Positions 1 to 8,147 are shown, counted from the first letter of the stretch. The stretch: 16,200 nucleotides of DNA from Chthoniobacterales bacterium (GCA_013695905.1 JACCZQ010000112.1:1-16200), one strand, 5' to 3'. A program made the numbers and translations. The notes: generated from the sequence alone by a model not told the origin.

Positions 1-641
1 GCTTTCCCGAGCTTTTTGCGCAGGCGACGCACGTGTGTGTCCACGGTGCGGGTGTCGATGATGCTTTCGTAGCCCCACACTTCGTTCAGGAGACGATCGC
101 GTCCCTGGACGCGTCCGCGGCGATGCATGAGCATGCTGAGCAATTTGAACTCCACGGAGGTGAGCCGCACCTGCTTGCCATCGACGGTGACGTGGTGCCG
201 CACCGGATCGATCGAGATGGGACCGATGGTGAGCGGCTCCTCCAGCGGCTCTCCTTTGCCACGCCGGATGATCGCCTGAATGCGCAGGACCATCTCGCGC
301 GGACTAAACGGCTTCGTCACGTAATCATCGGCTCCGATTTCAAGGCCGACGATGCGGTCCACCTCCTCCGCCTTGGCGGTGAGCATGATGATCGGGATGT
401 GCTTCGTGGCGGTGTCGCCTTTCAAGACTTTGCAAACTTCGAGGCCGGGCATCTTCGGCAGCATCAGGTCGAGAATGATGAGCGCGGGGAGTTCCTCGCG
501 CGCTTTCTTCAGCCCGGCGGCGCCGTCGGGTGCGGTGGAGACGAGGAAGCCGCCGGCTTTTTTCAGGTTCAACGTGAGCATGTCCACCACGTCCTGCTCG
601 TCCTCGACGATGAGGATTTTGGTGCTGGGCGCGGAGTTCAT
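1..641 (-). CDS. PhoB/OmpR-family response regulator (3' end outside window)
   Basis: DNA-binding response regulator of a two-component system; phosphorylation by a partner histidine kinase would control transcription. The start is the ATG at 641-639, giving MNSAPSTKILIVEDEQ. The receiver domain spans about residues 7-122, with the acidic pair E13/D14, phospho-acceptor D58 in LIILDLMLP, T88 in MLTA and K110 in TKPFSP. A winged-helix domain follows and reaches the recognition helix region (RTVDTHVRRLRKKLGK), where the window ends after about 213 residues. Only the last roughly 15-25 residues (the wing) should be missing, compared with about 230 for the family. Receiver and linker resemble PhoB, but OmpR-family paralogues cannot be separated by eye, so no gene symbol is given. 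It is divergent from thyA across 63 bases. No clear Shine-Dalgarno sequence precedes the start. The partner kinase is not visible here. Confidence 0.93.
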   Translation of the reverse strand, partial: MNSAPSTKILIVEDEQDVVDMLTLNLKKAGGFLVSTAPDGAAGLKKAREELPALIILDLMLPKMPGLEVCKVLKGDTATKHIPIIMLTAKAEEVDRIVGLEIGADDYVTKPFSPREMVLRIQAIIRRGKGEPLEEPLTIGPISIDPVRHHVTVDGKQVRLTSVEFKLLSMLMHRRGRVQGRDRLLNEVWGYESIIDTRTVDTHVRRLRKKLGK

Positions 642-704
642 GGGCGGGGCGGCAGTTTCGGAGTGGTAAGTTCGCAACGCATGCGGCATTTCTAGCAATA
701 ACCC

Positions 705-1499
705 ATGCGTCAATATCATGACCTCCTACGGCTGGTGCTCCAGCAGGGAAAACGCCGCGGCGATCGGACGGGTGTGGGGACGGTGTCGGTGTTCGGCGCG
801 CAGGCGCGATTCGATCTGCGGGAGAAATTTCCCCTCCTGACAACGAAGAAACTGCACCTGCGGTCGATCATTCATGAGCTGCTCTGGTTTATACGCGGGG
901 AGACGAATGTCGGCTACTTGCGGGAGAACGGCGTCACGATCTGGGACGAGTGGGCGGATGAAAATGGCGACCTTGGCCGCGTCTATGGCGCGCAATGGAA
1001 CGACTGGCGCGGCGCGGACGGGCAGCGGGTGAATCAGCTCGATGAGGTGATTGGTCAAATCCAGCGGAGCCCGGAGAGCCGGCGGTTGATCGTGAGCGCG
1101 TGGAACCCGGCGGAGATCGAGGGGATGGCATTGCCGCCGTGTCACGTGTTGTTTCAATTTTACGTGCACGATGGGGAGCTGAGCTGCCAGCTTTACCAAC
1201 GCAGTGCGGATCTCTTCCTCGGGGTGCCGTTCAACATCGCGTCGTATGCGCTGCTCACGATGATGGTGGCGCAGGTCTGCGGCCTGCGGGCGGGTGAATT
1301 CGTCCACACGTTTGGCGATCTGCACCTCTACCTGAACCACCTCGAGCAGGCGCAGCTGCAGCTTTCGCGGGATTATCGGCCGCTGCCGCGGATGAGATTG
1401 AACCCGGAGGTGAAAAGCATCCGCGATTTTCAATTCGAAGACTTCACGCTCCTCCACTATGACCCGCATCCCGCGATCAAGGCGCCGATCGCGGTGTAA
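705..1499 (+). CDS. thyA: Thymidylate synthase
   Basis: Cytosolic enzyme that methylates dUMP to dTMP using 5,10-methylenetetrahydrofolate, the committed step of thymidine nucleotide synthesis. It is 264 residues, the same length as the E. coli enzyme, and the key residues fall at identical numbers: R21, the catalytic C146 in ALPPCHV, R126 and R127 from the partner subunit, R166 with S167 and D169 in [11 protein letters not shown]177, and H207 and Y209 in HLYLNH. It ends in IKAPIAV, the usual folate-closing C-terminus. The start MRQYHDLL aligns with the normal N-terminus, so it is secure. No dihydrofolate reductase follows; a degraded membrane-protein remnant begins 35 bases downstream. It appears intact and functional. 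Confidence 0.98.
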   Translation: MRQYHDLLRLVLQQGKRRGDRTGVGTVSVFGAQARFDLREKFPLLTTKKLHLRSIIHELLWFIRGETNVGYLRENGVTIWDEWADENGDLGRVYGAQWNDWRGADGQRVNQLDEVIGQIQRSPESRRLIVSAWNPAEIEGMALPPCHVLFQFYVHDGELSCQLYQRSADLFLGVPFNIASYALLTMMVAQVCGLRAGEFVHTFGDLHLYLNHLEQAQLQLSRDYRPLPRMRLNPEVKSIRDFQFEDFTLLHYDPHPAIKAPIAV

Positions 1500-1534
1500 G
1501 CTGTGAGCTCTCCGGCGCCTGATTCATTAGACGC

Positions 1535-1988
1535 TTGCCCATCTCGGCGTCGCAATTGGCTTACCCGCTGCTCGTCGCTCTGGCGCTGAAGTCCCTCTTC
1601 CTGCGGCGCGGTTTCCCTTACGCAGAGCACCTTATTTTCGCACTGCACCTGCTGGCGTTCATGATGTTGTCCCTCGTGGCGATGTGGCCGGTTTATGTCG
1701 TGAGTGGAATCGGGGTGCAGGTGACGCTGGATCTCTCCGCCCCGGGGTATTTCCTCGTCACCGCTGCCACGATGTTGTGGACGATTGCTTACCCTGGCGT
1801 TACGTCGCGCCTACGCGGTCTCGTGGCCCGGCGCGATCGCCAGAGGAGCGGTGGTGTATCTGACGTATCTCATTGCTTCGATGATTTTTATGTACGGGCT
1901 CCTGGCGGTGGCGATCAGGTTCTCCGGTCGCGGAGGAACGCTCGGAGAGTTCTTCGGCCAGCAACTTCGCCGCGGGCGCGGGGTTTAG
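1535..1988 (+). pseudogene. Truncated, frameshifted remnant of a DUF3667-like membrane protein
   Basis: Two overlapping reading frames together give one membrane-protein tail. The first, open from about 1523 (TTG at 1535), reads AYPLLVALALKSLFLRRG then YAEHLIFALHLLAFMML and loses sense near 1790. The second, from about 1785, continues with LTLALRRAYAVSWPG and a hydrophobic helix (VVYLTYLIASMIFMYGLLAV) to a stop at 1986-1988. The EHL-FALH-AF pattern is what I recall from the C-terminal half of DUF3667 proteins, which normally carry an N-terminal zinc ribbon. That half is absent, because a stop at 1520-1522 and the thyA end at 1499 leave no room for it. A one-base shift joins the two parts. Family assignment is from memory and moderate. 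A single sequencing error could explain the shift but not the missing N-terminus. Confidence 0.6.
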
Positions 1989-1997
1989 ACCTGAAGC

Positions 1998-2606
1998 ATG
2001 CGTTCGCTTTTTGTTCTCATTTTGATCGCCGCACTCTGGGTGGGCGCAGCGCTCGCGCGGCCCAATGGCACCTATTCCATCGAGATCGATCTGCAGGAGC
2101 AAATGGCGCATCTCGTGGAGGATGGCTACGTGGTGCTGTCGAGTCCCATCTCCTCCGGGCGCGCCGGTTACGAGACCACGCGCGGCACGTTCAAGATCAC
2201 GCAGAAGGAGCGGAATCACGTTTCGACTCTCTACGGCAGGATGGTGGATGCGCGCGGCCGCACGCTGATCGCCGACGCGCATGCCGACCTGCCGGTGCCG
2301 CGCGGCGGCAGGTATGTGCCGGCGTCGATGCCGTACTTTCTCCGCTACAATGGAGCCGAAGGCATGCACGCGGGGATCTTGCCCGGTTATCCGGCGTCGC
2401 ACGCTTGTGTGCGGCTGCCGGAGGAGAACGCCATCGCCTTCTTCCACGCGGTGGAAATCGGCACACCGGTGAACGTTTTCGGCAGAACGCCACGCGGGCG
2501 GCTGCGGCAGCGGGATTATCTCGGGGATCAGCAGCAGCAGCGCCGGATGCCGCGGATCGACCGACAGGTCATCAACCCTTACGCCGCCCGGGATTGGTGG
2601 CGGTGA
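1998..2606 (+). CDS. Exported L,D-transpeptidase, YkuD family
   Basis: Probable periplasmic L,D-transpeptidase acting on peptidoglycan stem peptides (3-3 cross-linking or protein anchoring); the exact substrate cannot be told. The 202-residue protein begins with a Sec signal peptide (residues 1-20, cut after ALA). The YkuD fold follows, with NGTYSIEIDLQEQ at the start and the active-site region at the end: H124 in GMHAG, then SHACVRLP with H135, nucleophile C137 and R139. The usual SHGC motif has Ala in place of Gly here, a conservative change. The tail is rich in Gln, Arg and Trp. It starts 9 bases after the DUF3667-like remnant and converges on the exbD gene ending at 2634. No other peptidoglycan enzyme is adjacent. 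Confidence 0.9.
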   Translation: MRSLFVLILIAALWVGAALARPNGTYSIEIDLQEQMAHLVEDGYVVLSSPISSGRAGYETTRGTFKITQKERNHVSTLYGRMVDARGRTLIADAHADLPVPRGGRYVPASMPYFLRYNGAEGMHAGILPGYPASHACVRLPEENAIAFFHAVEIGTPVNVFGRTPRGRLRQRDYLGDQQQQRRMPRIDRQVINPYAARDWWR

Positions 2607-2612
2607 TGGAAC

Positions 2613-2629
2613 GCCGCGCTTGTCGCGGC
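2613..2629. terminator. Hairpin between convergent genes, possible bidirectional terminator
   Basis: A perfect 6-bp GC stem (GCCGCG/CGCGGC) with a 5-base loop sits exactly in the 27-base gap between the transpeptidase stop (2606, plus strand) and the exbD stop (2634, minus strand). It lacks a clear T tract on either side, so intrinsic termination is only a guess from its position. Confidence 0.4.
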
Positions 2630-2633
2630 TCGC

Positions 2634-3080
2634 CTATTCTTCTTCGGCGACGGTGAAAGTGACGTTGTCGATGCGGGCGACGGCGAGCGCGTCCAGCACG
2701 TCCACGGTGCGGCTGTATTTCGCCTGCTCGTCGCTGATGATCGTGACCACGGCCGGCGTTTTGGCGGCATCGGCGTTTTGCTTCAGGCGCATCAAGGTCC
2801 CGCGCAGGTCGCGCAGCTCACGGCTCTCCGGCGAATCGAACGGCTCGTCGTTCAGGCTGACCTGGCCGTTGTCCTCGATGGTGATGATTTGCTCGTCCAC
2901 GAAGTCCATCGACTCCGCTGTTTCCGCCATCCCGGGGAGCTGCGTGTTCAGCTCGTTCTCCACTTTGACCGCGCCGGCCATGACCATGAAAAAGAGCATG
3001 ATGACGAAGACCACGTCGATCATCGGCGCAATCTGGAACCCGAGGTTCCCCTCGTTCGCGTTCAGGTCGAGGCGCCTCAT
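2634..3080 (-). CDS. exbD: Biopolymer transport protein ExbD/TolR family (second paralogue)
   Basis: Inner-membrane stator subunit that works with ExbB/TolQ to couple the proton gradient to motion in the periplasm. The 148-residue protein has a short cytoplasmic N-terminus, one transmembrane helix (about residues 17-36, IAPMIDVVFVIMLFFMVMAG) carrying the conserved proton-binding Asp at D22, and a periplasmic domain ending in VDVLDALAVARIDNVTFTV. Its ATG at 3080-3078 shares one base with the stop of the upstream exbD (TAATG), indicating translational coupling and fixing the start. It is the last gene of the train. The periplasmic part differs clearly from the paralogue, so the two are probably not interchangeable. 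Confidence 0.93.
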   Translation of the reverse strand: MRRLDLNANEGNLGFQIAPMIDVVFVIMLFFMVMAGAVKVENELNTQLPGMAETAESMDFVDEQIITIEDNGQVSLNDEPFDSPESRELRDLRGTLMRLKQNADAAKTPAVVTIISDEQAKYSRTVDVLDALAVARIDNVTFTVAEEE

Positions 3081-3538
3081 TATTCCTTGTTCACAGCCGA
3101 GAAGGAGATGTCGCTGATGCCGGCTTCGGCGCAGGCATTCATCGCCTGCGAGACGTGGAGCGCAGGCACATCGCGGTCGCCGCGAATGACGGCCCGGAAG
3201 GTGGGATTCTCGTCCGCGGTAATGTTTTTCTCACCGGTGATCCGCGCGCTGCGCAACGGCTCGACCATGGCGCTGGCCTGCGGGTAAACCCGGTCGTCGA
3301 AGACGAACTGCGCCCGTCGCCCATCGGTCCAGCGAACATTGACGATCGCCTCGGCGCGGGAGTTATCTTTCTTCTGTGCGTTCGGCGAGATGGGCAGCGA
3401 GATGCTTTTGTCCACCTTCAGCACCTGCGTGGAGGTGATGGTCATGAAGAAAATCAGGATGACCAACAACACGTCGATCATCGGAGCGATCTGGAACTCC
3501 GGCTCGCCTGAATCTGTGCTTCCGCCTCCGCCAGCCAT
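3080..3538 (-). CDS. exbD: Biopolymer transport protein ExbD/TolR family (first paralogue)
   Basis: ExbD/TolR-type stator subunit of 152 residues. After a Gly-rich N-terminus comes the single transmembrane helix with the signature FQIAPMIDVLLVILIFFM, in which D22 corresponds to the proton-carrying Asp25 of E. coli ExbD. The periplasmic domain contains an extended middle (about residues 50-105) and a C-terminal ALHVSQAMNACAEAGISDIS segment typical of the family fold. It lies 9 bases downstream of exbB and overlaps the next exbD by one base. Two ExbD copies beside one ExbB may form a heteromeric stator, since ExbD works as a dimer inside an ExbB pentamer; that pairing is an inference. Confidence 0.93.
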   Translation of the reverse strand: MAGGGGSTDSGEPEFQIAPMIDVLLVILIFFMTITSTQVLKVDKSISLPISPNAQKKDNSRAEAIVNVRWTDGRRAQFVFDDRVYPQASAMVEPLRSARITGEKNITADENPTFRAVIRGDRDVPALHVSQAMNACAEAGISDISFSAVNKE

Positions 3539-3547
3539 ACGATGCGC

Positions 3548-4399
3548 TTAGACTGGGTGCTCCGCCGGGGCTGCGCCGCTTTGCGCATCCGGTGAAGGAT
3601 CATGCGTGTGCGCCATCCAGTTCGGGATGGCCGCGTAAAGTTCCTCGTCGCCCAGATGAACACCGGCGAGCGACTCGTACGGCATTTTCCGGAAGAGCCC
3701 GTTCACCACATCCTGCACGTGGTGCACCGCGCCCATTGAGCGATTGCGCAGAAAATAAAAGGCGCCGAACGCCGGGATGGCCACAATGAGGCCGCTCGCC
3801 GTCGCGACCAGCACTTCGCCGATCGCCGCGGAGAGTCCCGACGGATCACCGATGCCCGCCGCGCCGAGCGTGGCGAATGCTTTGATCATGCCGGTGACGG
3901 TGCCGACCAGCCCGATCATCGGTGTGCAAACACCCATGACCGAGAGGTAACTGATCTTTGTCTGCATCGCCGAATTCTCCTTCGCCAGCTCGCCGAGCAT
4001 CGCTTCCTCGGAGATCTGTTTACCGTCGCCGAGCAGGCTGATGCCGACGCGCAGCACGTTGGTGAGCGGCGACGGGTTCTCTTTGCAGTAATTATAGGCG
4101 CCGACGTAATCGCCCTGCCGGAAGAGCGCCTTCACCGTCTGCTCGTGCGCGGCGGGAGCGACACGTTTGCGGCTGGTGCGCATCACGCCGTCGCCGATCA
4201 GGTAAAGCGTCAGCACCGAGCAGAGACCGAGCGGCACCATGACCCAGCCGCCTTCCTCGATTTGCTCCCAGAGCGTCTTCGAGTGGCCGACGGCGGGTGC
4301 CGCCTCCGCCGGAGCCGGCGCCTGCCCGGTCGCCACGGAGACAAACAGCCCGCAGGTCACCAGCGACAGAACTGCGAGATATACGATTTTTAGTTTCAT
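3548..4399 (-). CDS. exbB: MotA/TolQ/ExbB proton channel family protein
   Basis: Inner-membrane proton-channel subunit; with ExbD it converts proton flow into mechanical work on periplasmic partners. The protein is 283 residues. An N-terminal signal-like helix (about 5-25, ending VATGQA) precedes the usual three membrane segments: about 51-69 (GWVMVPLGLCSVLTLYLIG), 152-176 with the family signature CTPMIGLVGTVTGMI, and 194-217 with IGEVLVATASGLIVAIPAF, where E195 matches the conserved TolQ/ExbB glutamate. The extra N-terminal helix plus an Ala/Pro-rich linker is common in longer ExbB proteins. The gene follows the second TPR gene by 26 bases and precedes exbD by 9. No TonB, TolA, TolB or Pal gene is present in the window. 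Confidence 0.95.
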   Translation of the reverse strand: MKLKIVYLAVLSLVTCGLFVSVATGQAPAPAEAAPAVGHSKTLWEQIEEGGWVMVPLGLCSVLTLYLIGDGVMRTSRKRVAPAAHEQTVKALFRQGDYVGAYNYCKENPSPLTNVLRVGISLLGDGKQISEEAMLGELAKENSAMQTKISYLSVMGVCTPMIGLVGTVTGMIKAFATLGAAGIGDPSGLSAAIGEVLVATASGLIVAIPAFGAFYFLRNRSMGAVHHVQDVVNGLFRKMPYESLAGVHLGDEELYAAIPNWMAHTHDPSPDAQSGAAPAEHPV

Positions 4400-4425
4400 A
4401 AGGGGAAAAACACCGGACGCGTGCG

Positions 4426-5283
4426 CTACTTCGCCAGTTTCTGCAGTTCCGTCTGCGCGATGGCGGCTTCGGCTGATTTCGGGAAAGCGGTCAGCAAATC
4501 ATTCAGGGATCGTTTCGCTCTTTCATGATCGTCGAGCCGGCGGTAAGCGCGCGCGCTGCCGAGCAGCGCCGGCGGCATCTGCAGTTTCTCGCCCCGATAA
4601 AATACCGGCACGTGCAGGAAAGCGAGCAAAGCTGTGTCCCATTCTTTGCGCGCGAGGAGAAGATTACCCTTCAGCACCCAGGCGTCGGCCAGCACATCGG
4701 AGCGGGTGCTGTCTTTGATCACGGTATCGATGATCTGCGAGGCTTTCTCCCACTCATCGCGGCCGAGCAGAGCGTGGGCGATGCGCAGGTTCGCGGCGCG
4801 CGCGGTCTCCGGATCCGGCGCGGTTTTCTGGATTTCCGCCGCGAGCGGTTCCGCTTCCTTGTCGCGACCGAGGGCGGCGAGCGCGGAGACCTTGATCACG
4901 GCCGCGGGCGCCCACCACGCGCCGGGGATTTCCTTGAACGCCTCGTAGAAGCCCATCACCGGATTGATCTCGGTGAGCGCCTTCTCCGCCTCGCCCTGCG
5001 ACAACAACGCCGCCGCGGCTTTCAGCTGGCGCGGCTCCGGAAAGGCGATCCGCGCAATCGTGGAAATCTCGTGACCGATTTCTCCGCTGCGGCCGGCCAC
5101 TTCGATCCGGCCCATGATCATGTCGCCGCTGCGCCGGAGGCCGGTGGTCTTCACGATCTGCCCGTTTTTCAGGATGATCTGCTGTGCGAATGCGCGCGAT
5201 CCACTTCCCAGCACGAGCACGAATAGAAGCGCGAGCAACAGCGCGCCCCTGAATCCTGAACCCTGAACCCTGAACCCCCTCAT
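4426..5283 (-). CDS. Exported TPR-like protein, partner of the ExbB/ExbD complex
   Basis: Periplasmic helical-repeat protein of 285 residues, function unknown. A signal peptide (about 14-33, ending SRAFA) is followed by a small beta-rich segment (about 35-80, IILKNGQIVKTTGLRRSGD) and then TPR-like helical pairs (about 88-280, for example AWVLKGNLLLARKEWDTALL and GSARAYRRLDDHERAKRSL). The ATG at 5283-5281 overlaps the stop of the large TPR gene as ATGA, which fixes the start and indicates coupled translation. The region just after the start, coding for FRVQGSGFR, is made of a heptamer tandem repeat (5248-5275), so the signal peptide has an unusually long N-terminal extension. Position in the operon suggests it is a scaffold or regulator of the ExbB-ExbD motor. 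Confidence 0.88.
   Translation of the reverse strand: MRGFRVQGSGFRGALLLALLFVLVLGSGSRAFAQQIILKNGQIVKTTGLRRSGDMIMGRIEVAGRSGEIGHEISTIARIAFPEPRQLKAAAALLSQGEAEKALTEINPVMGFYEAFKEIPGAWWAPAAVIKVSALAALGRDKEAEPLAAEIQKTAPDPETARAANLRIAHALLGRDEWEKASQIIDTVIKDSTRSDVLADAWVLKGNLLLARKEWDTALLAFLHVPVFYRGEKLQMPPALLGSARAYRRLDDHERAKRSLNDLLTAFPKSAEAAIAQTELQKLAK
5248..5275. repeat. Tandem heptamer, four units of CCTGAAY
   Basis: Four head-to-tail 7-base units: one CCTGAAT then three CCTGAAC. It lies inside the 5' end of the second TPR gene, where the minus strand reads GGTTCAG repeats. With 7-base units, any gain or loss not divisible by three units would shift the frame of the signal peptide. Confidence 0.9.
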
Positions 5284-8147
5284 CCCTGCCCCAGTGCGGC
5301 CAGTTTCCGCCGCGCTTCCTCCGCTTCCGCAAACGTGGCCAGCTTCTCATTCCGCAACATTTCGCGATACGTGTTCGCCGCCTCCTGCGTCTTCCCGAGT
5401 TTCTCGAAACTCTCGGCGCTGCGGAGATAGGCCTTCGCCACCCAGGGCAGGAATTTCTGGTAGCCGACATAGACCCGCTGGAAGTGCGCGTTCGCTTCCG
5501 CCCAGCGGCCCCGCCGCGCCTCGATCTCGCCTAACGAGTAAACACTGAACGCCGTCGCTTCGCCGCGCCACTCGCGCACCGCCGCCACCTGCTCGAAAAC
5601 CTTCCGCGCCTCCTCCAGCTGGTCGAGCGCCAGCAGCGTTTTCGCTTTCCCGAGGGTCACGTCTTTCAGCTTGGCCGCCGCGATGATTTTGTCGGTCGCA
5701 TCCGAAAAGAGGCGCAGCGCGCGGGGATACTCGCCCTTCCGGAAGGCGATTTCTCCCAGGCCATGGTAGGCGTAGTCGATGGAGTCGCTGTTCGGGAATT
5801 CATCCATCAGGTATTGATAGAAGGCGCGCGCCTCCTCCGTCTTCTGCCGGGCGAGCAGGTAATCGGCGGCGCGTCCGAGTAAGACCGGACTGAGCGCCGC
5901 CGGCTCGAAGGTCTCCGCGAGGCGGGCGATGTTTTTCTCTTCCTCGGCCGGCTGCCGGCGCAGGCGAGCCAGTTCTGCTTTCGCGAACAGGATGCGCGCC
6001 CGGGTGGTGGCGTTCTGCTCTTCCTCGTCTTCGTTCGCCCCCAGGAGCAGGTCCAGCTCGGCTCCGGGATCGGTGGGAGCCGCCGGGGTTGCTTCGAGGG
6101 CAGGAGCCGGCGTTCCGTCGTCCGCGCCGGCTGGTGCAGCGGGGCCTGGCTCCGGGCGTTTCTTTCGCGCGCACAGCTGCGCCAGCTGCGTCAGGAGCAT
6201 CTCCACCGGTTCCCGCTGTGGATCGCCGATGTATTTTTTGATCGTGTCGGCGGTAATCCGCTTGGCGCCTTCGATATCGCCTTCCCGCGCCTTGGCTTTG
6301 CCGATCCAGGAGAGCGCTGTGATCACGCTCGGGTGGTCCGGTTTGTCCTCGATAAAGCCGGTGAAAAGCTTCGACACCCTGGCCCAATCGTCGCGCTTCT
6401 GGAGAAGCTTGCTCGCGGCGAAGAGGGAGTAGTTCATCACTTCGTCGGTGGTCGCCTTCTGGTAGGAGCGGATGTAAATCGGGATCGCTTCCGCTTCGCG
6501 ATCCATCGCGCCGTAGGCGTCGGCGCGCAGCGCCAGGACTTCGCCGAGCTGCTGGTGGTCGCCGTATTCCGCCTCCCAGGCCGTGCCGTCGGCGATCACT
6601 TCATCGTAAAGCGCGGCGGCATACTTGCAGACGGCGAGCCGGTACTTCGCATCGCTGACGGACGCGCCCTCCGGGTATTTTTTCATGTAGTCGCCGAGGG
6701 CTTTGATCGCCTCCTCATACTGGCCGGCAAAGAGCGAAGTAAGCGCGATGCGATAGACCACATCCTCGACGCTGGCGCCTTTCGGATATTCGGTGAGGTA
6801 CTTCTTGTACTCGGCGGCGGCTTCCTCGAATTTGCCGCTCATCAATTTCGCGTTCGCGAGCAGGTAACGCATCTGCTCGCGGTAGGCGCCTTTCGTCTGC
6901 GTCTCGAGCATCTTCGCGAAGTAACCCTCGGCCGCGCCCGCGTCGTTGGCCTGCAGGGCCGCTGCACCTAACAAGTAGCCCACGGTCTCCGCATTCGGGC
7001 CGTTCTTGAAGTCGCGCAGGTATTCCTCGGAGCGCTTCATCGATCTCTCCGGCTGGTCCACTTCCGCGAGGGCCACGATGATGCCGAAGAGCGACGGCTC
7101 ACGTTCCGGCGCCTCGGGAAAACGATCGAGCAGCTCCTGGTAAACGACGACCGCTTCCCACTTCTTGTCCGTCTCGTAGAAGCAGCGCGCCAGGCGGATG
7201 TAAATCGCCGGCGTGATGTCCGGCAGCTTTTCGAATTCGCCCAGGAGCCGCTGTGCCTGGGCGATGTCGTTCTTCAGCTGATTATTCAGGGAACCAAGCT
7301 GCGCCACCTGCGCGGGATCGGCGCGGGCGGCCGCGACGTTATCCTCGATCTGCTGCTGCATCGCGGCGATGCGATCGTTCTGCAGCCGGATGATCTGCTC
7401 CCGCCGATAGGCGGCGCGGTAACACTCCAGCGCCTGGTCGAATTGCTTCTTCTTAAAGAGCTGATCACCGAGCTCGACCGTCATCGCGTTCAACTCCACG
7501 ATGTTGTCCACCAGCCGCACGTGCTGGTGGAGTTTCGTGAGCGTGGCCACGGCCCGGTCGGCCGTGCCTTTCTGGCCGTAAAGCTGCGCCAGCATCATGG
7601 CGCCGCGGGCTCCGGCTGGTGTGGTCAATTCCCCGCTGACCAGCTTCTCGAGGGTGGTGATTGCCTGATCCACCTTCCCGCTTTCCTTGTGCGCCGTGGC
7701 CTCCGCCATGAGCGCTTGTTCGCGCATCCGCGGATTCCCTTCGAGCGCGCTGAACTGCTTCGCGGCCGCCGCGTAGTCCTTGCTCAGGAGAGCACTCTGC
7801 GCGAGCGCGAACGTCACCTCTGCGGCGTGCGGGCCGGTCGGGAATTTTGCCTGATAATTTCGGAAGGCCGCGCTCGCCTTCTTGTAATCGCCCGCGTTGA
7901 AATGCGCCGAGCCGATCGTGTAGAAGATCGGCTCCAGCTGCGGCGAAAACTCTGCGCGCGCGACCAGCGCCTCGAGCTCGGCGGCGGCTTTTGGAAATTC
8001 GCCGGCCTGGAAAGACGCCATCGCCTGCGCGTAAATCTCCGCCAGGTCACCTTCCGACGCCTGCGCGCGGAGGGCTGCACCCGAGCAGAGCAGCACCAGA
8101 AATGCACTTGCCCAGCCGAAGCGAAAGGCGCGGACGCAGGGCAGCAT
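5280..8147 (-). CDS. Large exported TPR protein (955 residues)
   Basis: Periplasmic scaffold made almost entirely of tetratricopeptide repeats, probably binding other envelope proteins; the exact role is unknown. The chosen start is the ATG at 8147-8145, because MLPCVRAFRFGWASAF then begins a clear signal peptide (cut near ALRAQA). An ATG at 8210 would add 21 residues before it and is less likely. TPR-like units run through about residues 33-650 and 715-940, with typical pairs such as IYAQAMASFQAGEFPKAAAE, FNAGDYKKASAAF and AFRKGEYPRALRLF. A coiled-coil-like stretch lies near 245-310, and a Pro/Ala/Glu-rich linker near 661-713 separates the last repeats. Its stop overlaps the next start (ATGA). 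The protease gene ends 80 bases upstream on the same strand. Confidence 0.93.
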   Translation of the reverse strand: MLPCVRAFRFGWASAFLVLLCSGAALRAQASEGDLAEIYAQAMASFQAGEFPKAAAELEALVARAEFSPQLEPIFYTIGSAHFNAGDYKKASAAFRNYQAKFPTGPHAAEVTFALAQSALLSKDYAAAAKQFSALEGNPRMREQALMAEATAHKESGKVDQAITTLEKLVSGELTTPAGARGAMMLAQLYGQKGTADRAVATLTKLHQHVRLVDNIVELNAMTVELGDQLFKKKQFDQALECYRAAYRREQIIRLQNDRIAAMQQQIEDNVAAARADPAQVAQLGSLNNQLKNDIAQAQRLLGEFEKLPDITPAIYIRLARCFYETDKKWEAVVVYQELLDRFPEAPEREPSLFGIIVALAEVDQPERSMKRSEEYLRDFKNGPNAETVGYLLGAAALQANDAGAAEGYFAKMLETQTKGAYREQMRYLLANAKLMSGKFEEAAAEYKKYLTEYPKGASVEDVVYRIALTSLFAGQYEEAIKALGDYMKKYPEGASVSDAKYRLAVCKYAAALYDEVIADGTAWEAEYGDHQQLGEVLALRADAYGAMDREAEAIPIYIRSYQKATTDEVMNYSLFAASKLLQKRDDWARVSKLFTGFIEDKPDHPSVITALSWIGKAKAREGDIEGAKRITADTIKKYIGDPQREPVEMLLTQLAQLCARKKRPEPGPAAPAGADDGTPAPALEATPAAPTDPGAELDLLLGANEDEEEQNATTRARILFAKAELARLRRQPAEEEKNIARLAETFEPAALSPVLLGRAADYLLARQKTEEARAFYQYLMDEFPNSDSIDYAYHGLGEIAFRKGEYPRALRLFSDATDKIIAAAKLKDVTLGKAKTLLALDQLEEARKVFEQVAAVREWRGEATAFSVYSLGEIEARRGRWAEANAHFQRVYVGYQKFLPWVAKAYLRSAESFEKLGKTQEAANTYREMLRNEKLATFAEAEEARRKLAALGQG

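Noticed and set aside
33..695. Plus-strand open frame of 220 codons and several others overlapping the response regulator
   Set aside because: The minus strand carries an unmistakable response regulator across the same bases; the plus frame is its complement and shows no family features.
642..704. Promoters or a regulator site in the gap between the response regulator and thyA
   Set aside because: No convincing -35/-10 pair or operator could be read by eye in the 63 bases.
1989..2656. Continuation of the 1535 frame to 2656 as one 373-residue protein
   Set aside because: After about 1790 the frame turns Arg/Gly-rich and overlaps the clear L,D-transpeptidase in another frame; only the first part is real membrane-protein sequence.
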